Shown one piece after another: positions 61,260-64,000 of a DNA stretch of 64,000 nt. The notes below the pieces were generated by a model. The model saw only the letters and a list, made by a program, of their open reading frames with translations. It searched no databases and was not told the DNA's origin. Positions within the stretch are counted from its first letter, which is position 1. The number at the start of each line of letters is the position of its first letter. The position numbers and the translations under genes are program-made. This stretch comes from Methanolobus sp. (GTDB lineage: Archaea > Halobacteriota > Methanosarcinia > Methanosarcinales > Methanosarcinaceae): assembly GCF_016278365.1 (NCBI RefSeq), contig NZ_JADQBZ010000002.1, positions 71,890-135,889 on the forward strand, given 5' to 3'.

Positions 61260-61615
61260 TGACAGTTTTTTTCAGGATCCTCGGCAGGTTTCATCTCCTC
61301 AAGTTTCCGGACGATCGGCTCCAGGACGAACTTTGAGAACTCCACAAGGGTGAACATGTCCACATTGTCCATGAGCCAGTCTGCGGTTATCTTCGGGTTT
61401 GAGCGCTGGCATGCGGTTGCTACGACCTCGACAAAGCCTTGGATGTTCTTCCCTTCCTCAAGGCTTCGGACCTTCTCCGGAGAATCGGTCATATCGATGA
61501 GTTTCAAGGTTGCCCTTGTTGAGAACACTGAAACATCAACCTCTTCACCTGCGACCCTAGCAAGCCGTTTAGGAGGAACGATGGTATCGAAATCCTTCAT
61601 GATATCAGAGCTCAT
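61256..61615 (-). CDS. tail assembly chaperone, G part
   Basis: The 119-residue protein is small, acidic and helical (RVAGEEVDVSVFSTRATLKL, FVEVVATACQRSNPKITADW). It lies between the tail tube and tape measure, the standard position of gpG-like chaperones. Its last codons carry the slippery site. It would coat the tape measure during tail assembly. No sequence family was recognised, so the call rests on position, size and the frameshift site. Confidence 0.7.
   Translation of the reverse strand: MSSDIMKDFDTIVPPKRLARVAGEEVDVSVFSTRATLKLIDMTDSPEKVRSLEEGKNIQGFVEVVATACQRSNPKITADWLMDNVDMFTLVEFSKFVLEPIVRKLEEMKPAEDPEKNCQ
61265..61271 (-). promoter_or_regulatory. A AAA AAC slippery site for -1 frameshift
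   Basis: On the minus strand the zero-frame codons are GAA AAA AAC TGT CAG TGA. The heptamer A AAA AAC is in the correct phase, three codons before the stop. The -1 frame continues CTG TCA GTG ACC, which is the downstream chaperone frame. Confidence 0.75.
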
Positions 61616-61617
61616 GT

Positions 61618-62412
61618 TCAGACCCCCTGCTCATCGTATATCTCAAAAAGCTGGTCACCAGCAGTCCTGGTAACATCGAGGACGCCTTTCATCTTCAGGT
61701 GTGGCATTGCCGGGTCATCACCGTCATCTGCAGGGAACTCGATGTTCTGTCCCTCGTTAACTGTGGCCTTGTAGAGTGTGATCCTGAATATCTTACCATT
61801 CTCATCGGTGTTGGTTATGCGGACCACACGGTCTGATATTGTGGTCTTGCCACCGCTCTTGAGGGTCACTGCGGAGTTTGGAGTATAAGAGTAGTCCACC
61901 AGCACTCCTTCTCCGTCAATGATCACAGAGGATGCTGCCACTCTGGCGATGCAGGTGTATCCGGCACTGTCCACGGCTATCACGTAGTCGGTGTTCTGGA
62001 CAGCTGCATTGCTGCTTGCATCGGTGACAACGATAGAACCGACCTCAGTACCATCCCCGTCCTTGTGTTTAAGTCTCACAAAATCAGTACCATTGAGGAT
62101 ATGGGCTTCATTTTCTACAGACACCGGTGTCCCGGCAACGGCTGCATAGGTGTCAAGGCCACCTCTGATAGTGTTGAGGTTTGCCAGGTCGACCTCCATC
62201 ATGTCGCCTTCGATATAAGCTACATGCTCCTTAATGCCTACCTTCACGACGCCGGCATTATCTGATCTTACCTCTACGTCTTCCCATTCTTCCTTGAAGA
62301 CGGCACTACGGATCGCTCCGATGTTAACAAGCGTTGCAATCGAGGTTCCTACCTCAAGCTTCCCGGACCCAAACCTTATGGACCCAGAGTTCTGTACTGT
62401 TGTCTGTGCCAT
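61618..62412 (-). CDS. major tail (tube) protein
   Basis: The 264-residue protein begins MAQTTVQNSGSIRFGSGKLE. The pattern KEEWEDVEVRSDNAGVVKVG and EHVAYIEGDMMEVDLANLNT is typical of tail-tube proteins of long-tailed viruses. A C-terminal Ig-like insertion (EVGSIVVTDASSNAAVQNTD) follows. It has AGGTGA before the ATG and precedes the chaperone genes. There is no sheath protein next to it, so the tail is non-contractile. Confidence 0.75.
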   Translation of the reverse strand: MAQTTVQNSGSIRFGSGKLEVGTSIATLVNIGAIRSAVFKEEWEDVEVRSDNAGVVKVGIKEHVAYIEGDMMEVDLANLNTIRGGLDTYAAVAGTPVSVENEAHILNGTDFVRLKHKDGDGTEVGSIVVTDASSNAAVQNTDYVIAVDSAGYTCIARVAASSVIIDGEGVLVDYSYTPNSAVTLKSGGKTTISDRVVRITNTDENGKIFRITLYKATVNEGQNIEFPADDGDDPAMPHLKMKGVLDVTRTAGDQLFEIYDEQGV

Positions 62413-62422
62413 TTTTTTTCAC

Positions 62423-62800
62423 CTAGATGTGTATGATCTTGAAATCAACAGGCACATGGAAGAGACCGGTCTCGTCCTCGATAGCATCATGAGAATTCTC
62501 GTAAACGACCTGCTTGATATGGTTCCCCGATGCTACGCCTTTGTACCTTACAAGACAGTTCATCGCTGCCTCGGATAATGTTTGTACTATTACGAATGAT
62601 TCTGCCCAGCATGAGACCTGGTACCTTGGCGTGCCATGACCTGTAATGTGGTCAATTGGATTGCTTATCTTGTGAATGCTTATTGCAGGCAGTGGACAGT
62701 CCAGTGGCAATCTAAGCGGATAGATCCGGTTGCCGGTAAGGCCCGTCACCGTATTGTCTGCAAGCAGCAGGTTCCTAAGAGCTCCATGTATCGAGGTCAT
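62423..62800 (-). CDS. tail terminator/completion protein (DUF3168-like)
   Basis: The 125-residue protein begins MTSIHGALRNLLLADNTVTG, then RIYPLRLPLDCPLPAISIHK and RYQVSCWAESFVIVQTLSEA. The profile is that of DUF3168 tail completion proteins that cap the tail tube. It overlaps the gp10-like gene by 4 bp and precedes the tail tube gene. Confidence 0.75.
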   Translation of the reverse strand: MTSIHGALRNLLLADNTVTGLTGNRIYPLRLPLDCPLPAISIHKISNPIDHITGHGTPRYQVSCWAESFVIVQTLSEAAMNCLVRYKGVASGNHIKQVVYENSHDAIEDETGLFHVPVDFKIIHI

Positions 62801-63228
62801 CTGTAGCTCCTGATAACTTTCTCAAGTTTGAGGGCAATGGCTCTCTCGACCTCGTCCGTGTTCTCATCCAGCGCAGGCCGGAGGAACGGTCTTGGCGGCT
62901 GATGATATCTCCGTCCCAGTGAATCAGTATCATTGAACCCTTTCTCAAGACGCATTGCGTAGTTCATGGTAGAGCCTACCATCACCTCACACCTTTCACT
63001 TGATCTCTCCACGTATATCGGACTCACCTGTGCAATGTTGCGGAACAGATTACCGGTTATCCTGTGTGGGAAGTTGTCACCGCCTTTTCTTGAGTTCTCC
63101 TGAGCAGCTCTAACAACCACGTCTGCTCCTGCAAGTGTACCTTCCTCCAGGACATCAGCAATGTCCTTACCTAACTCTTTCAGGGTCTTCTGCAACTCCT
63201 CCAGACCGTTGACCTTCATTTTGAACAT
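62797..63228 (-). CDS. HK97 gp10-like neck/tail protein
   Basis: The 143-residue protein begins MFKMKVNGLEELQKTLKELG, with ADVVVRAAQENSRKG near 30 and RPFLRPALDENTDEVERAIA near 115. This is the HK97 gp10 pattern. These proteins join head and tail. The start at 63228 follows GGAG; a longer frame overlaps the previous gene. It is in the usual order stopper, gp10, terminator. Confidence 0.85.
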   Translation of the reverse strand: MFKMKVNGLEELQKTLKELGKDIADVLEEGTLAGADVVVRAAQENSRKGGDNFPHRITGNLFRNIAQVSPIYVERSSERCEVMVGSTMNYAMRLEKGFNDTDSLGRRYHQPPRPFLRPALDENTDEVERAIALKLEKVIRSYR

Positions 63229-63230
63229 GA

Positions 63231-63515
63231 TCAGCTCCCAAGGAACACTATCTGGACCACAATTCCCGCTATCTGCAGGACCACAACAACAGCCAGGCCG
63301 ATGAAAGCGTTCCTTCCAAGCCATCTGTTCTGCCGCTCTTCCAGCATACGGATCCGTTCCTCGTGGTCCTCGATGGAACATTTCTCAAGCACACGGATCC
63401 TCTTCTCATGATCGTCAAGCTGGCAGCTCATCTTGTCGATACCGGCACGAACATGCTTGACATCGATATGGGTCTCAATTATCTTGTCATAGGTTTCCTG
63501 GTCGATATCCATCAT
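63231..63515 (-). CDS. coiled-coil protein with C-terminal membrane helix (XhlA-like)
   Basis: The 94-residue protein begins MMDIDQETYDKIIETHIDVK and has a heptad-rich middle (CQLDDHEKRIRVLEK and EDHEERIRMLEERQNR). It ends in one membrane helix (AFIGLAVVVVLQIAGIVVQI). This layout resembles XhlA-type phage proteins that help holins lyse cells. Its presence between head-tail joining genes is unusual. ATG overlaps the preceding stop codon (ATGATG context). Confidence 0.65.
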   Translation of the reverse strand: MMDIDQETYDKIIETHIDVKHVRAGIDKMSCQLDDHEKRIRVLEKCSIEDHEERIRMLEERQNRWLGRNAFIGLAVVVVLQIAGIVVQIVFLGS

Positions 63516-63859
63516 TTCACTGCCTTGAGATCGCATTCATAGTGATGCACGGTGTTTGCCATGGGCCAGAAGACGGGCTTTACGGCTGTAACTTCGTAAG
63601 TGTTAGAGAATTCAGGGATGGTGCTTGTGATCGTTTGACCCTCTGTAACTGTTACGGTAGACGGAAGTATAATAAATAGTTCTGAGACAACGTGCTCTCC
63701 GCTATCCTGTGAGATCATCCGGCCATTACCCGGGATAAAACGACAGGCTGATGCAGCAACGGTGGTTGTGTATACAGGTGAACCGTACTCATCCTGGCCT
63801 GACTGGATCCTGGAGACAATACTGCAGGTATGAACAAGTCCGATATCGTGGATCATCAT
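63512..63859 (-). CDS. head closure/stopper protein
   Basis: The 115-residue protein begins MMIHDIGLVHTCSIVSRIQS and contains YTTTVAASACRFIPGNGRMI and YEVTAVKPVFWPMANTVHHY, a beta-barrel like SPP1 gp16-type stoppers. The position between a connector-like frame and gp10 supports it. Start and stop codons overlap those of neighbours. Confidence 0.65.
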   Translation of the reverse strand: MMIHDIGLVHTCSIVSRIQSGQDEYGSPVYTTTVAASACRFIPGNGRMISQDSGEHVVSELFIILPSTVTVTEGQTITSTIPEFSNTYEVTAVKPVFWPMANTVHHYECDLKAVK

Positions 63860-64000
63860 TCCTCACTGTTGACCGCCTTAATGCCTGCTCTTGCGTACAA
63901 TATTGAAAATCCAGAAGTTGCGTACCTGTATTTCCTAATGTACTTTTCAGCGAGCTGTTCATGTCTGGCGATATCAACGTCGATACTGTTGGATTGGGAT
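63856..64000 (-). CDS. head-tail connector-like protein (5' part beyond window)
   Basis: Only the last 47 codons are visible, ending ILYARAGIKAVNSEE then TGA at 63858-63856. The visible part is helical and basic (EKYIRKYRYATSGFSILYAR). It overlaps the stopper gene by 4 bp. A gp6-like connector role is inferred from position only. Confidence 0.6.
   Translation of the reverse strand, partial: SQSNSIDVDIARHEQLAEKYIRKYRYATSGFSILYARAGIKAVNSEE

Larger units (their letters stand above)
49151..64000. mobile_element. provirus of a tailed virus (right end outside window)
   Basis: A tyrosine recombinase begins 79 bp after tRNA-Ser(CGA), the usual arrangement for tRNA-integrated viruses. A connector and tail gene cluster on the minus strand runs from 53.5 kb to the right edge. 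The portal, terminase and capsid genes, and the second att site (a repeat of the tRNA 3' end), would be expected beyond 64 kb. Whether the genes at 50.7-53.3 kb came with the virus is uncertain. There is one tail-tube gene and no sheath gene, so the tail should be long and non-contractile (siphovirus-like). Confidence 0.75.

Overview
The window comes from a methanogenic archaeon of the family Methanosarcinaceae. The strongest pointers are an Rnf complex whose operon begins with a seven-haem c-type cytochrome (MmcA type), archaeal replication and translation genes (RPA with RPA-associated proteins, PriS, GINS, RfcS, eL42, eS27, aIF2-alpha, Nop10), a one-domain histone and an acetate permease. 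Rnf plus MmcA is typical of Methanosarcina acetivorans and of methylotrophic genera such as Methanolobus and Methanococcoides. The genus cannot be fixed from sequence alone.

Layout. 1-5.8 kb: the 5' part of a repeat-containing surface protein, a ClC channel, and a minus-strand group cgi121-glpX-mtaB that pairs a KEOPS subunit with the enzyme modifying the KEOPS product. 6-20.4 kb: leuS, a sensor kinase, a nitrilase-like amidase, a deoxyhypusine-synthase-like gene, two winged-helix regulators with a phosphoesterase, a first RPA/RPA-associated pair, an APC permease with universal-stress domains, and class I fructose-bisphosphate aldolase. 20.4-21.8 kb: TnpB element copy 1. 22-27.7 kb: a second RPA/RPA-associated pair, flavodoxin, histone, a COG2426 exporter and rfcS. 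27.8-36.2 kb: the mmcA-rnfCDGEAB operon, with an ApbE flavin transferase divergent from its head. 36.2-42 kb: thpR, dacZ (c-di-AMP synthase), an acetate transporter, and the ribosome-rescue genes pelota and rqcH. 42.1-43.5 kb: TnpB element copy 2. 43.6-49 kb: priS-gins, rpl44e-rps27e-eif2a-nop10-PAC2 and an EndoQ-like nuclease ending in a PCNA-binding motif.

At 49.0 kb lies a tRNA-Ser(CGA) gene with an apparent 30-nt insertion in its D arm. A tyrosine recombinase follows 78 bp downstream. From there to the right edge the window looks like a provirus. Next to the integrase are accessory genes (a ComEC-like lipoprotein hydrolase, a DUF3006 protein, a membrane-helix protein). From 53.5 kb to the edge, on the minus strand, is the head-tail connector and non-contractile tail module of a tailed virus. 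Its order is connector, stopper, coiled-coil/TM protein, gp10-like, terminator, tail tube, chaperones with a canonical -1 slippery site, tape measure, hub and receptor-binding proteins. Head and packaging genes and the other att site should lie beyond 64 kb.

Points that stand out: the D-arm insertion in the tRNA; two genes (rfcS and the ComEC-like lipoprotein) whose only sensible start appears to be AUA behind a Shine-Dalgarno sequence; the G/GT-type frameshift site in an archaeal provirus; a duplicated stump of the tail-fibre 3' end; and two TnpB elements sitting against a gene end and a promoter.
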